A DNA stretch of 64,000 nt from Phoronis australis (Eukaryota > Phoronida > Phoronidae): assembly GCA_002633005.1 (NCBI GenBank), contig NMRA01000516.1, positions 37,346 through 101,345 on the forward strand. The letters run 5' to 3'. The notes beneath the pieces are model-generated. The model made no database searches. It was not told where the DNA came from and saw nothing but the letters and a program-made list of their open reading frames with translations. Position 1 is the first letter of the stretch. Every line of letters starts with the position of its first letter. Positions 47,601 to 55,089 of this stretch are shown here, in pieces. The position numbers and the translations under genes are program-made.

Positions 47601-48317
47601 CTCCCTCAGCAACAAGTGGATACTTTCCTACACCAGTGTTCTTGGAGACAGGCTTTCAAACAGACACTGGCGGCTTAAGGGAAACCTCGACCACATAGAC
47701 AGTGGGACCTAAGCCGACAATGATTATTTAAAGGTGAAATTTTGGAAGTGGACGATAAGCCGAAGGACTTTACGCTTGACAATTACAGTAATATGCTAGT
47801 GTTAGGGCCCAACAGGGTGGATGGCAGCCATAGAATCAGGAATTAACTATTGACTTAGGTACCAAACAAATACCAATGTGGCAGTTGAAAATATATCCAT
47901 TTGAAAGTGCCAATATTATAAAAAAGAAGTGTTTTAATTTGTACTAGATATGTACTTTGTAAAATTTGTCAGCCCTGAAACTGTGTTAATTGAGAAGCAG
48001 TAAGACATTTAAGATAACGAAGCAACATATCAATAAACCATTTTTTAAATTTTTGTTGATTGTTGAAACAAATTTTCCCGAACTTCGAATTCTGGGGAAG
48101 TGGAACAACATGTTTGCGCAGCAATGATGGAACAACAAACAAACCTTATAAGTACAAACCTCGTCTGCTTTACTCATGATAGCTTGCTGGATCTGGGCGC
48201 CATCTACAGTATGTCGACGATTTCCCTTGGTCTGTTTACTTCGCTGGACTCCTTGATCAGCTGGGTCAGTGACGGTTAGTCCACCTTGCGAGGACACGTG
48301 AGGACCCGAGGTGGACA
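19354..48317 (-). CDS. SRCIN1 / KIAA1217 (sickle tail) family adaptor, gene span (15 main exons, 5' end missing)
   Basis: The main exons in reading order are 48160-48317, 47070-47252, 44596-44803, 43471-43672, 42199-42421, 41447-41589, 39474-39595, 34847-35031, 33763-33881, 32863-32993, 28334-28409, 26012-26095, 25224-25368, 24738-24914 and 19354-20604. All phases match, and together they give 1,134 codons plus TAG after a 2 nt split codon. Diagnostic blocks are RRHTVDGAQ, QRDAFFGHLAQKYPEHAA, MSEAE then RASMPVRS, RRALLPNEVSHVDTIKALFV, ETR-RMARMEAQIANLTAWVQS, a coiled-coil stretch, and KYLKEEPDRLEDALKKC-type. All align in order with human SRCIN1 (p140Cap), a Csk- and Src-regulating cytoskeletal adaptor, and with KIAA1217 (sickle tail). 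The middle Tyr/Pro-rich part is shorter than in vertebrates. Vertebrates have two paralogues, so I give no single symbol. Function in this animal is inferred. Confidence 0.93.
20605..21080. repeat. 27-bp minisatellite abutting the last acceptor
   Basis: About 17 diverged copies of GGAAGATACATTCCGATTAT plus GATCAAA run from the acceptor of the terminal SRCIN1-like exon into the intron. On the minus strand the acceptor region ATGTTCCTTTCAG is a variant of the unit ATCTTCCTTTGAT. Confidence 0.95.
21081..23655. other. SRCIN1-like intron, no exon recognised
   Basis: Non-coding by eye. A stretch at 21910-21995 has clustered TTCGAA/TTCGAAG words and CTAC repeats. Several 60-130 codon open frames on both strands show no recognisable domain. 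Confidence 0.55.
23656..24372. repeat. 28-bp minisatellite
   Basis: About 25 copies of a unit of 27-29 bp (GTGGAAATATACTGCCCATT plus ACAACCAA) lie in the intron before the terminal exon. The 3' copies (24175-24370) are the most uniform. Open frames through it are by-products of the repeat. Confidence 0.96.
24738..24914 (-). CDS. SRCIN1-like exon (Lys/Glu-rich)
   Basis: 59 codons, phase 0 to 0, acceptor TTTTCAG and donor TATCAG|GTGAGG. It encodes VAEEARERKKKLVVNKETVK and FDNSLEMASKSLKQAESLPK, then ends GVHVYQ. Likely helical and charged. Confidence 0.85.
25224..25368 (-). CDS. SRCIN1-like exon
   Basis: 145 nt, phase 2 in and 0 out, acceptor TTGCAG and donor TTCAG|GTAATA. Hydrophilic, with KEPSDQEKKSVLENIQALVP. 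Homology to vertebrate sequence is weak here; assignment rests on phase and position. Confidence 0.82.
25526..25930. repeat. 37-bp minisatellite
   Basis: About 11 copies of a 37 bp unit (GATACCTATGAATAACAGGT plus GATCTGTGCGTGTCTGT) lie in the intron between two SRCIN1-like exons. Confidence 0.95.
26012..26095 (-). CDS. SRCIN1-like exon (YLKEEPDRLEDAL block)
   Basis: 84 nt, acceptor TTTGCAG and donor AACG|GTATGA, phase 2 to 2. YLKEEPDRLEDALEKCKKLT aligns with human FLKEEPQRLDGLLKRCRGVT, a signature of the family. Too short to be seen as a long open frame. Confidence 0.95.
26096..28333. other. SRCIN1-like intron, no exon recognised
   Basis: The 27.1-27.8 kb part is more GC- and CpG-rich than its surroundings and has open frames of up to 110 codons without recognisable domains. 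It could hold an unidentified mobile element. A short direct repeat (AGTCYGCACTAGAATAGAA) lies at about 28200-28245. Confidence 0.5.
28334..28409 (-). CDS. SRCIN1-like exon (GQFPKVAQDLKV block)
   Basis: 76 nt, acceptor CATTTCAG and donor GAGAA|GTATGT, phase 1 in and 2 out. GQFPKVAQDLKVTLSAEVDV aligns with human AHFPGLQSKMRVVLRVEVEA. Too short to be seen as a long open frame. Confidence 0.9.
28495..29063. mobile_element. Harbinger-like MITE with about 37-bp inverted repeats
   Basis: The ends are GGGCTGTTCCAGCAAAATCT and its imperfect reverse complement, extending about 37 bp into GGGAGGGGGGAAGGCA. The 569 bp element is flanked by TTA on both sides (28492-28494 and 29064-29066). A 3 bp TWA target duplication with GGG-starting inverted repeats fits the PIF/Harbinger superfamily. 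No transposase is encoded. It lies about 85 bp upstream (gene sense) of the exon at 28334-28409. Confidence 0.8.
29111..30850. repeat. Dispersed repeat with CTCF-core-like motif every ~145 bp
   Basis: It starts AACAAGAGCAGCGCGGAGCG and ends in GTGGGCGCATAAAAA (repeated at about 30827-30845 and 30868-30884). Inside are diverged modules of about 145 bp, each with a forward motif. Cores start at 29201, 29345, 29492, 29645 (degenerate), 29788, 29918, 30186, 30333, 30494 and 30639, with forms such as CCACTAGGTGGCGC, CCACTAGGGGGCAC and CCACCAGGGGGCAT. Three module types alternate in a longer period of about 440 bp. Open frames here show no domain and follow the repeat. Confidence 0.85.
30885..32862. 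other. SRCIN1-like intron, no exon recognised
   Basis: AT-rich sequence. Open frames around 31630-32020 overlap on both strands and show no recognisable protein feature. Confidence 0.55.
32863..32993 (-). CDS. SRCIN1-like exon (DLEASIEELRGDV block)
   Basis: 131 nt, phase 2 in and 1 out, acceptor TCTACAG and donor AAAG|GTATGC. It encodes SDLEASIEELRGDVINRRCR and GEVESMAVVLSKVTKGLAEL, aligned with human DLEKSVEKIQRDV and LEEKALVLKQLGETLTEL. The 14 bp minisatellite at 33006-33113 ends 13 bp upstream of the acceptor. Confidence 0.93.
33006..33113. repeat. 14-bp minisatellite next to an acceptor
   Basis: Seven or eight copies of GGTGGTATAACTAC (with TAT variants) begin 13 bp upstream, in gene sense, of the exon at 32863-32993. 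The array occupies the position where the branch point and polypyrimidine tract are expected. Confidence 0.95.
33763..33881 (-). CDS. SRCIN1-like exon (coiled coil, DHPVRSLRQ block)
   Basis: 119 nt, phase 0 to 2, acceptor TTCAACAG and donor CTCAG|GTTAAT. DHPVRSLRQKTDIKLSKYRQ corresponds to human EDPLQRQRTLVEEERLRYLN. Confidence 0.88.
34847..35031 (-). CDS. SRCIN1-like exon (coiled-coil start)
   Basis: 185 nt, acceptor TTCCTTAG and donor AATC|GTAGGT. It encodes SPEIQQKINDVHKQTKELKS and continues EYRNLKRIHQAQAETMRDMI, a heptad-rich helix matching human LRGQLQQLRKLQLQNQESVR. Confidence 0.88.
35032..36642. other. SRCIN1-like intron
   Basis: Apart from the 27 nt candidate microexon at 36109-36135, no coding signal is seen. 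A 50 bp segment at about 36573-36628 (GTGTTACAAGTGAAGCATGA) recurs just after the transposon that follows, at 38541-38590. Confidence 0.55.
36109..36135 (-). CDS. Candidate 27-nt cassette microexon of the SRCIN1-like gene
   Basis: A 27 nt segment between TGTCACAG and TCAG|GTATAC is open and fits phase 1 on both sides. It would add SMNIERRLS, which contains an RRLS basophilic-kinase-type site. The polypyrimidine tract is weak. Support is splice signals and phase only. Confidence 0.3.
36643..38537. mobile_element. DNA transposon-like element with perfect 16-bp inverted repeats, nested repeat inside
   Basis: It opens GATTGTTCTAAAACCC and closes GGGTTTTAGAACAATC, perfect inverted repeats. The outer parts (36660-37040 and 38265-38535) are homologous to 55262-55620 and 55765-56044. 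The inner part (37043 to about 38230) is a copy of the CTCF-motif repeat that is absent from the second element, so it inserted later. A 50 bp sequence occurs on both sides of the element (36573 and 38541). No transposase is seen. Confidence 0.75.
37043..38230. repeat. Nested copy of the CTCF-motif repeat
   Basis: It starts AACAAGAGCAACGCGGAGCG, as at 29111. Forward motifs start at 37132, 37263, 37391, 37546 (degenerate), 37691 (degenerate), 37847 and 38103, spaced about 130-155 bp with one double gap. It is inserted in the inverted-repeat element 36643-38537. Confidence 0.85.
38729..38770 (-). CDS. Candidate 42-nt cassette microexon of the SRCIN1-like gene
   Basis: A 42 nt open segment lies between ATTTGTAG and CAAG|GTATGC. 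It fits phase 1 on both sides, so it could be inserted between 39474-39595 and 34847-35031 without shifting frame, adding TEVVYSKSEPDHLQ. No homologous vertebrate sequence is known to me; support is splice signals and phase only. Confidence 0.45.
38935..39165. repeat. Minisatellite of about 29 bp
   Basis: Seven or eight diverged copies of AAGAAAGACGTGATACTGTG plus TCTAGTATA, with shortened copies at the 3' end, lie in the SRCIN1-like intron. Confidence 0.92.
39474..39595 (-). CDS. SRCIN1-like exon (RMARMEAQIANLT block)
   Basis: 122 nt, acceptor TTTTAG and donor AGCA|GTGAGT, phase 2 in and 1 out. NRMARMEAQIANLTAWVQSS matches human ERMEAMEKQIASLTGLVQSA. A Ser-rich tail (SRSRTASESDRASDGSYTP) follows. 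Confidence 0.93.
39655..39712. repeat. GGGTAA / GGGTACA short tandem repeat
   Basis: Short units AGGGTAAGGGTACAGGGTAA lie about 60 bp upstream, in gene sense, of the exon at 39474-39595. The unit is GGGTAA, not the telomeric GGGTTA. Confidence 0.9.
39713..40984. other. SRCIN1-like intron, no exon recognised
   Basis: Short segmental repeats occur (ATGAATGTTTGCATGACCTA twice at about 40119-40160). Segments such as AGTTACTCTAGGGTAACTC, TTGTTCCAGGGAAACTTGCC recur at 43855-43885, so a diverged mobile element is present in both places. Confidence 0.5.
40987..41192. repeat. 21-bp minisatellite
   Basis: About 10 copies of TGTGGAAATACGAGTGCAAG plus A lie in the SRCIN1-like intron. Because the unit is 21 bp and stop-poor, open frames appear in several frames on both strands, giving false repeat proteins. 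Confidence 0.96.
41447..41589 (-). CDS. SRCIN1-like exon (linker)
   Basis: 143 nt, phase 0 to 2, acceptor ATTTCAG and donor ACCAG|GTGGGC. It is Ser/Pro-rich and ends STPDPETR, which leads into the RMARMEAQ block as human DTETRERMEAMEKQ does. The frame stays open beyond the donor by chance. Confidence 0.85.
42199..42421 (-). CDS. SRCIN1-like exon (DRCVLHLYE block)
   Basis: 223 nt, acceptor TTTTTAACAG and donor GAAAG|GTGGGT, phase 2 in and 0 out. Joined with the previous exon it reads LQDTRQVHDRCVLHLYEDD, aligned with human LEDVRDIQDRSIIKIYRKE. The rest is hydrophilic, with acidic FSEPEFEAAHRSR. Confidence 0.92.
42928..43510. repeat. 77-bp minisatellite made from an exon end and its 5' splice site
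   Basis: Eight units of 76-77 bp. In gene sense each contains about 50 nt of the 3' end of the exon 43471-43672, the GTAAGA donor and about 26 nt of intron. Donor GT positions (complement of AC) are 42933-42934, 43010-43011, 43087-43088, 43164-43165, 43240-43241, 43316-43317, 43393-43394 and the true 43469-43470. Confidence 0.95.
43471..43672 (-). CDS. SRCIN1-like exon (ubiquitin-like / AIP3-family N-block)
   Basis: 202 nt, phase 1 to 2, acceptor CTCTGTAG and donor CACAAG|GTAAGA. The block GQTRRALLPNEVSHVDTIKA, then LFVRSFPDKLTMQFLNSP and YVLDQSTQTYDQLQDTR, matches human DETRRVHITHEVSSLDTLHA through FYELEDVRD. The last 50 nt of this exon and its 5' splice site are also the repeat unit of the minisatellite that follows it in the intron. 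Confidence 0.94.
44596..44803 (-). CDS. SRCIN1-like exon (MSEAE / RASMPV block)
   Basis: 208 nt, phase 0 to 1, acceptor GTTACAG and donor GTCG|GTAGGT. It encodes VYESDVDDPGIMSEAETSAT followed by LYRGGRYRASMPVRSPSRP. Human proteins have MSEAELPLGFSRMNRFRQSLP at this place. A TTAA-flanked transposon begins about 100 bp upstream in gene sense. Confidence 0.92.
44906..46572. mobile_element. TTAA-flanked non-autonomous DNA transposon, 1.67 kb
   Basis: The ends are AGGAGAATGCCACCC and its perfect reverse complement, immediately flanked by TTAA at 44902-44905 and 46573-46576. TTAA target sites are used by piggyBac and Kolobok elements. The interior is CpG- and GC-richer than the flanks and has no transposase frame, so it is non-autonomous. 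It sits in the SRCIN1-like intron between 44803 and 47070. Confidence 0.88.
47070..47252 (-). CDS. SRCIN1-like exon (QRDAFF block)
   Basis: This is 61 codons, phase 0 to 0, acceptor TTTGTAG and donor CCAACT|GTGAGT. The block NLVRQRDAFFGHLAQKYPEH corresponds to human KRDAFMDHLKSKYPQH, one of the most conserved parts of the family. A Gln/Ser-rich tail follows. Confidence 0.92.
47253..48159. other. SRCIN1-like intron
   Basis: A short repeat (CTACCTCGGTGACCATACTC) is present about three times at 47295-47405. A fragment of a dispersed element with AAATTTTTGAGAAATCTGGG lies at about 47460-47530, shared with 53090-53160 and 54460-54530. No exon is recognised. Confidence 0.6.
48160..48317 (-). CDS. 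SRCIN1-like exon (first recognised)
   Basis: The acceptor is TTTACAG; the donor GACGAG|GTTTGT is weak but phase-correct. It carries NRRHTVDGAQIQQAIMSKADE, which aligns with human ERRHTVIAAQ...KADAD. It starts with two bases of a split codon, so at least one more exon, with the start codon, lies upstream (above 48317). Confidence 0.8.
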
Positions 48318-51300
48318 CTGTAAACAAATTCAAATATTCAAAATTTGTTCAAACAGATGGTTGTTACCACAGCTCATTTTAAAATTGGTTAACAAAGATG
48401 TCTGTAAAGTATCAATGTAAAGGGTGGAATTTAAAAATAAATTCAAGTTTGTTGCAGAGTTTGTAAGACCTCATGCTGGTTCTCCACAGTAGAACTATAC
48501 TACGATTTTGCGCTTCTCTGTTAAGCATGGAAACATGCAAATGGTCTCTTGGTTGTGTCTTCAAACAACTTTTTTAATGTATAGAAAGTAAATATTTATG
48601 TTACTGGCGCATTCTTAACTTTCAAATTTAGTTTTCATAACAAATTTAGTGGTACAAGTTATTAGCAGGACAAGTTCCAACCTGAAAAAATTGTATCCTC
48701 ACCCAAAGTCAATGCCTGGTGCCGTTATAAACCAAGAGGTAAAGAAGCCTACAGGCACTACTTTTAAAAAGTCATCAGCAATAACCAGAGTACAATGTTG
48801 CCCTTTGAATTCTCTTGAACTCATCTATTAGAGATTCTTAGCCATAGGCAAAACCAAAGGTTTTCAAAACTCTGCAAGCAATTAATACTACCTCCATGCT
48901 AACTACTGCACACCCTACAACCTTTCACTGCCATGTGTGCGTTTCTGAGAGTTGTGCCTTTACTGGACTATACTAGGGATCACATTTATTGGCAGTTGGG
49001 AACTTCCCTCATTCTTGAACCAGTTAATTCTTAATTACATGGGAGATTATTATAGTTCAATGACATTGGCAGACAACAGGGCGACAGTTTTAATTAACCA
49101 AAATTTTTTATTGTTTCTTTTTTTTCGAATGAAAGTGTGATTGATTTTGCTTGCCAAATACCAAAAGATTGCAATGACTTCTAAACGGCCCATCAAAAAA
49201 TATTAACCTTTACTCAAATTCAAAATGATTTTAATTCTGGATCCGACTATCAGATATATATCAGAGCCCATGAATTTCAACCAAAATCCTTCATCAATGT
49301 TGACACGCCTCACGCATGATGTCCTAATTTCAGAATATCATGCAACAATATGAGTGCATCTTACCCTAAAAGCAATCCACCCACCAATCACAATTTTAGA
49401 ATGTTTAGGTGATAGCACTCTATACCAACCCAGACCTAATTTTAAAACTTGGAAGTGAAAGAGTTAAAGCAGCATCAAAACTGTGTTACCCATCAAACAA
49501 AAAGCTTTCATTCAGGCCACCTACCATTATAAAATTAGTTTCACACTATTCCTTATCCACATTTGAAGTGATTTTGAGGGCTTCGAAAGAACTGATAGTT
49601 GAGACCAGGCTTGTAAAGTCTGAGTCTCAAAATAAAGGAACAGCCAGACAAGACAAATTTTCTAGTGGTAAGTGGCTTAAATCAAAATTTGTTTTTGACA
49701 AACACAGGTTTAACACTGGTTTAGCATGCACTATTGGGTTTATCAGGTAGGTAGTCATGACCCGTCACACACACGGGGCAGTTTTCTGAAGGCAAGGTAG
49801 GATTAGACAAACCTCATGGCATGTCTACTGTAAGCTCATCTGCACACTTCCTGTTTGACTTATGGTTAGATACCATATATCATTTTTCACAGCTCTGAAC
49901 TTGTTGACAAACGATAAAATAAAGAATATGGGTTGATGCATAAGGAACGAAAGATGAGATGACAGTGTATAGTTCTTGAGACCACACTTGTCTATCTCAT
50001 AAAACCTTAAGTTGCTTCAATCTTTGACATAAGGCCATAGTTGCCAACATTCAAAACTGAACAAGTGAGACACCTGATCAAAGAAATACCGTAAGGGGGA
50101 AAAATGTCTGCTGGCACACCCAAAATTTCTACCGTAACACTCAAAATATGTACCGGAACTCAAAATGTCTGCCAGAACACCAAAAGCACGCAGACAACAT
50201 TTTTGTTCTTCTACAGTCGTGTCTGAGAAAAGGAACGGTGAAAGCACCAAAATATACATTAATTTTGTGGCTTGTGTCAAAAAGTGGGACCCTTTGATGG
50301 TGACGTGACCTAGTAAAAAGCTTCAATAAGTTAGACGGTATTGTCAAAATCGGGACAGTTGGCAAGTGTTTACGGCAAACAATCAAGAGTGACCGACACC
50401 AGACCTTTACCGTACGCTAATTTACCTATGAAATCTCACCAAGTTAGAACAAACTATGGCAGACAACTGAAAATTTATTGTTTTCATTCTTTACCTTAAA
50501 AACGTAGCAATAATTATTGTCTGAAATAGCACGTATTTAACATATTCAATCTATTAGGCACTGCCAGCTGTCTTGCTCAATGCACTACCTTAGAAAGGCG
50601 GAGATAATTGTCACATCATCAACAAATTTGTCAATTTAATCTTTGCCCAGGCAGTCACATGACCTCCTGAACATCTTGTTTCAGAGTGACTACCTTACCA
50701 GATGCTGATCAGCAAAATATGAGCCACGATAGACTATGTGCAAACAATTTGCATCTAAGGTTTTTACCTCCATGTCCCTGGCTGCGATACTTGCGCCATA
50801 TTTTCTCCGCTCGTTTCTGCAGTTTGTGCATTCTCAATCACTATTTCAAACCTATTGGCAATAGTTGCTAACCGATAGTCACATTTCATCAACCACAAGT
50901 ATATTAAACTTCATCTTTTCCTAAAAATTTGCCTGTAATCGTTGAACCAACACCACACGAGATTACTCCTGTCGAATAGCTTCAAATACGTGGAGCTGAT
51001 AAAGCAATGACTAAAACTTTTCTTTCCCAGTTTGTCAGCTCAACAATGCTACATGTATTAGTGGAGTGAGCAGATACCACCAACCAAATACTCCACAAAA
51101 GGGCCAGCAGTTCAAAGCAGTAATCCAATAATCCCCAGTTGCAGGTAAATCCAAGCACACTTTACTTATTAATCAAATTTCCTCCAAATCAATCTCTAAC
51201 AATCTACAAACTCCTTGACTTGGACCTGGTAAGTGCTGTATTCCTCCTGATTGGGAGCTACTGTGTCCACGCAACTCTGGTCAGGTAACACCTCAGTCTT

Positions 51301-53876
51301 TATTCACACAGCCATGTGGAAACCTTTGTAGGTATTGGACAACCAGCCCACCAATTTTATAACAAAACACTCTGTGTTGCTTTAAAAGCTAACATTGAAT
51401 AGCACCTCCAGGCACCTTACAGGCAAGCAATGTCAGTGAATGAAAAGTGGCCATCACCAAAAGCCCCGTTTTTCTTTAGGACAAGTCAAAGCTAAGTTGC
51501 CCTTATTGAACTTCACTGGTGACTCCTTTGTGCAGAGTAGGTTTCACACCTCCCAGTTGGATGGTCAGCGCCAACTGCTTACCTGTGTATACAAAACACA
51601 CACAGGTAACTGTCTCCAGTACATGAGAATGAGTCACCGTCAACAGTGGAGACTTGAGACAAGCTGTGTGTGCACCTACTAGATTGTGCCCAGTGACGTT
51701 TATCGGTTATCAACTTGGCAAGTGGAGATAGAACTAGGCAAACAATATGTGCATGACATTAATCCTACCAGCACACCCACCACAAATGTTTACATGTGTG
51801 TATGTCTGGTACTACCGCAGCCTGCCAAGACAACATGATCTCCCTAAATATTACCACTTCAATAAAACTCCATGTCATAAATCTCTGCCTAAGGGTGTTA
51901 AACTCTAATCTACTTAAAGTTCATTTAACATGATTTGCATACGAATAGGGATTCGATATTGTTGTAAATCATCCTTTGCATAACCATAAGTCTATAGTGA
52001 TTTGGCGCCAATATCAACCGGAAATTTAATTTAAGAAAAAATAAAACTATGGAGCATAAAAAATTCATAATTTTCATTTTCTGGATATCCATGCATCTGA
52101 AGTCAAAATACTCAGCACAAAGAAAACTGAAAAGGAATTATAAATTACAACTGCAAAAAGTCGACTCATTACAGAACGCTTTATTAAAAATGGTATGTTT
52201 TTTTGTTGTGCACAATATGCTGGCGCCCAAGGAGACATTATAGGTATATGACTTCTCTGACTGCCACCAAAATCTCATGGTTCAAAAGACAAACCCACGT
52301 AAGGCAGCAGCTATTTGCAAGTCAGTAAGTTTATATTGACCTCTGCATTAAGTCCTAACAGTGACAAAGGCAAATTTTCAAGGAAGAATATGAAGTTGCC
52401 TATATCAAAAATGTCCTGGGTGAAGCTACCTAATTCACAACTGTATTAGAATACACTTGCACACTGCACAAGGTCTCAAAAGTAAAAAGATAGTCCAGGG
52501 AACCCCAGCCAATAATTTGTGTTTAGATAGACTAGCAGGACAAAGAGGTTGATAATTGCTGTTGACTTTGAATGAATTGCTAATACACAGCCACTGGCAG
52601 TGTCTGGCTAATAAAGGTTAGTTAGACATCAATATAGGTCATGTGATAAGACTACCTGTGCTACTGACCTTTGTTCTATTTTGCTGTCAGTATCTGCCTT
52701 TGGACATTAGAGGACCCAATGCTGATTTCTCCAGGGCCTGTAGCTCTAAAATACTTCAAACCACTAATATGGAAAAGTTGTCAGAGCTTGAAACAAATCC
52801 TCAGTGATCCCATACAATAGTGGCTGAATGCATGAAAGAATACTGAAAGCCCTGTGCAGTGCCAACCTTGAAAATCACTGTTTCAGTTCATATTGTTGAT
52901 GGAACAAATTACTTTGCTTTATTTAATGCAGCTTGACCTATCACTCCTAGTTACACTGAGCGAAATTATTCCAACCGCAAGATTACCGTAGCTATCCCTA
53001 ACTTGATGTAAGATTCACTGTCACTAACTTGATGTATCGTACTCATCCGGGTTACTGCCCAGGATGCTTGACTTGGGAATCTAAAGAAACGGAGTGGGTG
53101 GTAAGCCGAGCATGGGTGGTTAAAATAAAAATTTTTGAAAAGTCAGGAATGGGTGCTTATTGCACAGTGAACCGATGTCACCCTCACTGCAGAGCTACAT
53201 TGACATCGCACTTCAAGCATATCAGTTAAAATATAAGTCAGCCGATTGAAGTAACAGACTTGACGGCCTGAAGCGGAATAGCGCACCCAATACAGTAGCG
53301 CCGTGACCCCAAGCGTGATTGGGTTTTTATGTATCTCAGTTGCTGCTCGTCATCTCTTAGAACTAAGGTATTCCTGCAGGTAGGCGTGCATTCAGTAAGG
53401 CAAGTTTCTTGGGAGAAAAGAAAGATGACCCATGACTCTGCTAGTTCACCATATATTTTTAAGGGTAATCATGTGATTTTGTCAAGATTTGCTCCCTGCG
53501 ATTCACTTAAAATGGCCCAGAATTTGATACTTGTACAAAGCACATACTCAACAGTCAGACGATACTACTATTAGGCAATAGGGGTGCTTGGTCGGCTGCG
53601 AAAAAAAATGAAGCAAACACACATCAGGTAAAAAGTCATCAGGCAAATCAAGAGTTCAAAAAAATTTTTTTTACCATAATTTTCGGCTTGCGCTTAATGA
53701 CAAGTGGATTTCTTGCACTGTTGCCTTTGGTTGGGCGCGTTAACTTTAGTGTCAGGAGTAAGTCATTAAAAACATGCGTTTAACCAAGTCAGGGAAAAGC
53801 GAGACATTCGTTACTTGTCAAGATTTCTCGTGTCAGCATATATTCAAAACAAAGCAACAATTTCACCTTTTACTCT
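48318..53876. other. 5' region or intron of the SRCIN1-like gene, no exon recognised
   Basis: The missing upstream exon of the adaptor gene must lie here, further right or outside the window. I found no supported coding exon. Open frames such as 49409-49750 (+) show no recognisable domain. A copy of the dispersed element with TTTTTGAAAAGTCAGGAATGG lies at about 53090-53165. Confidence 0.5.
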
Positions 53877-54181
53877 GCCGTATGTACATCACTATAGACG
53901 TGACTGGGTGCCATTTGTCAGTGAATTGTTGAAGTGAGACATTGAGCCTGACAACGAACATGATTCATATGCGGTTTCTATTCAAAATAATGTTGATGGA
54001 GTTCCCAACATTGTTGGTCATGTACCAACAGAGTGTGATCTTGTCTTTTATTTCATTGCTCAGGAAGGTGACATTTCGTGTACTGTCATGGGAAATCGCA
54101 GAAAGGCAGGCCACGGACGGACTTAAAATTCCTGTCAAGTACCGCTTTGCTGGGTCTTCCATGGCAATGAAATACATTTGA
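53863..54181 (+). pseudogene. Decayed HIRAN-like domain fragment
   Basis: Reading from 53881 gives YVHHYRRDWVPFVSELLK, a TGA at 53935, then DIEPDNEHDSYAVSIQNN, IVGHVPTECDLVFYFIAQ and GDISCTVMGNRRK. After a frameshift near 54105 it continues as DGLKIPVKYRFAGSS. The pattern (H-Y-x-W-x-P, N-x-x-D-x-Y-A-V, V-G-H-V-P, I-x-C-x-V-x-G) fits HIRAN-like domain proteins that are multiplied in many invertebrate genomes. In-frame stop plus frameshift make it a relic, perhaps of a mobile element. Confidence 0.6.
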
Positions 54182-54545
54182 CAAGCACTGTCTCAGTGAT
54201 CACTACATGCTGACACAAGTTCCGCACGTGAGCCAAAGCAAACAATTGTGTCTCCTTCAGTAAAGAGCATGAGAATACAGGTACTTTACCGCCATAGTAA
54301 GGCAAAATCCCGGTTCTGCTAAAACTGACTGATAGTCACTGAAAGGTAAGCGAGTTGCGTACGTTTTGGAATTTTAGTTTTGCGAGACCAACATTCACAA
54401 AAGCACAGACACCTTTAAGAAAGTCTCAATCATGAAAAATTGGAATTGGGCAATAAGACTAGAATGGGCGCTTAAAATGAAAATTTTTTGAAAATTTCGG
54501 GAGGGGACGGTAAGGCAAGTATGGACGGTAACCCGGACAAGTACA

Positions 54546-54865
54546 GCGAGATTCACTGTAACTAACCTGACGTAAAATTCACTGTAACTAACCTGACGTA
54601 AGATTCACTGTAACTAACCTGACGTAAGATTCACTGTAACTAACCTGACGTAAGATTCACTGTAACTAACCTGACGTAAGATTCACTGTAACTAACCTGA
54701 CGTAAGATTCACTGTAACTAACATGATGTAAGATTCACTGTAACTAACATGACGTAAGATTCACTGTAACTAACTTGATGTAAGATTCACTGTAACTAAC
54801 CTGATGTAAGATTCACAGTAACTTAAACCTGATTAAGATTACTGTAACTAATTTGATGTAAGATA
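54546..54865. repeat. 26-bp minisatellite
   Basis: About 12 copies of GTAACTAACCTGACGTAAGA plus TTCACT. The 5' copies are nearly identical and the 3' copies degrade. It directly follows a dispersed-element fragment at 54455-54545. Confidence 0.95.
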
Positions 54866-55089
54866 TACTGTCCTTAACTCGATCATTCCATGTTGAAATT
54901 TGCAATTTCAGCTTGACCTAATTAAGATCTGTGTGGAATTCAAGAATCAAATTTAATCAGAATTTGTTCTCAGACGAAGGCTTCCAACACATTGACCTTT
55001 TTCAAAACAGTATAAAATCGGGAGTAAATGCATCGCACTTATAACTGTTTGCACTTATAACTGTTTGCGAGTGCGGTGTAGCCAGCAGT

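Noticed and set aside
49409-49750. 113-codon plus-strand open frame
   Set aside because: No recognisable domain, no splice context and AT-rich intron-like composition; not supported as a gene.
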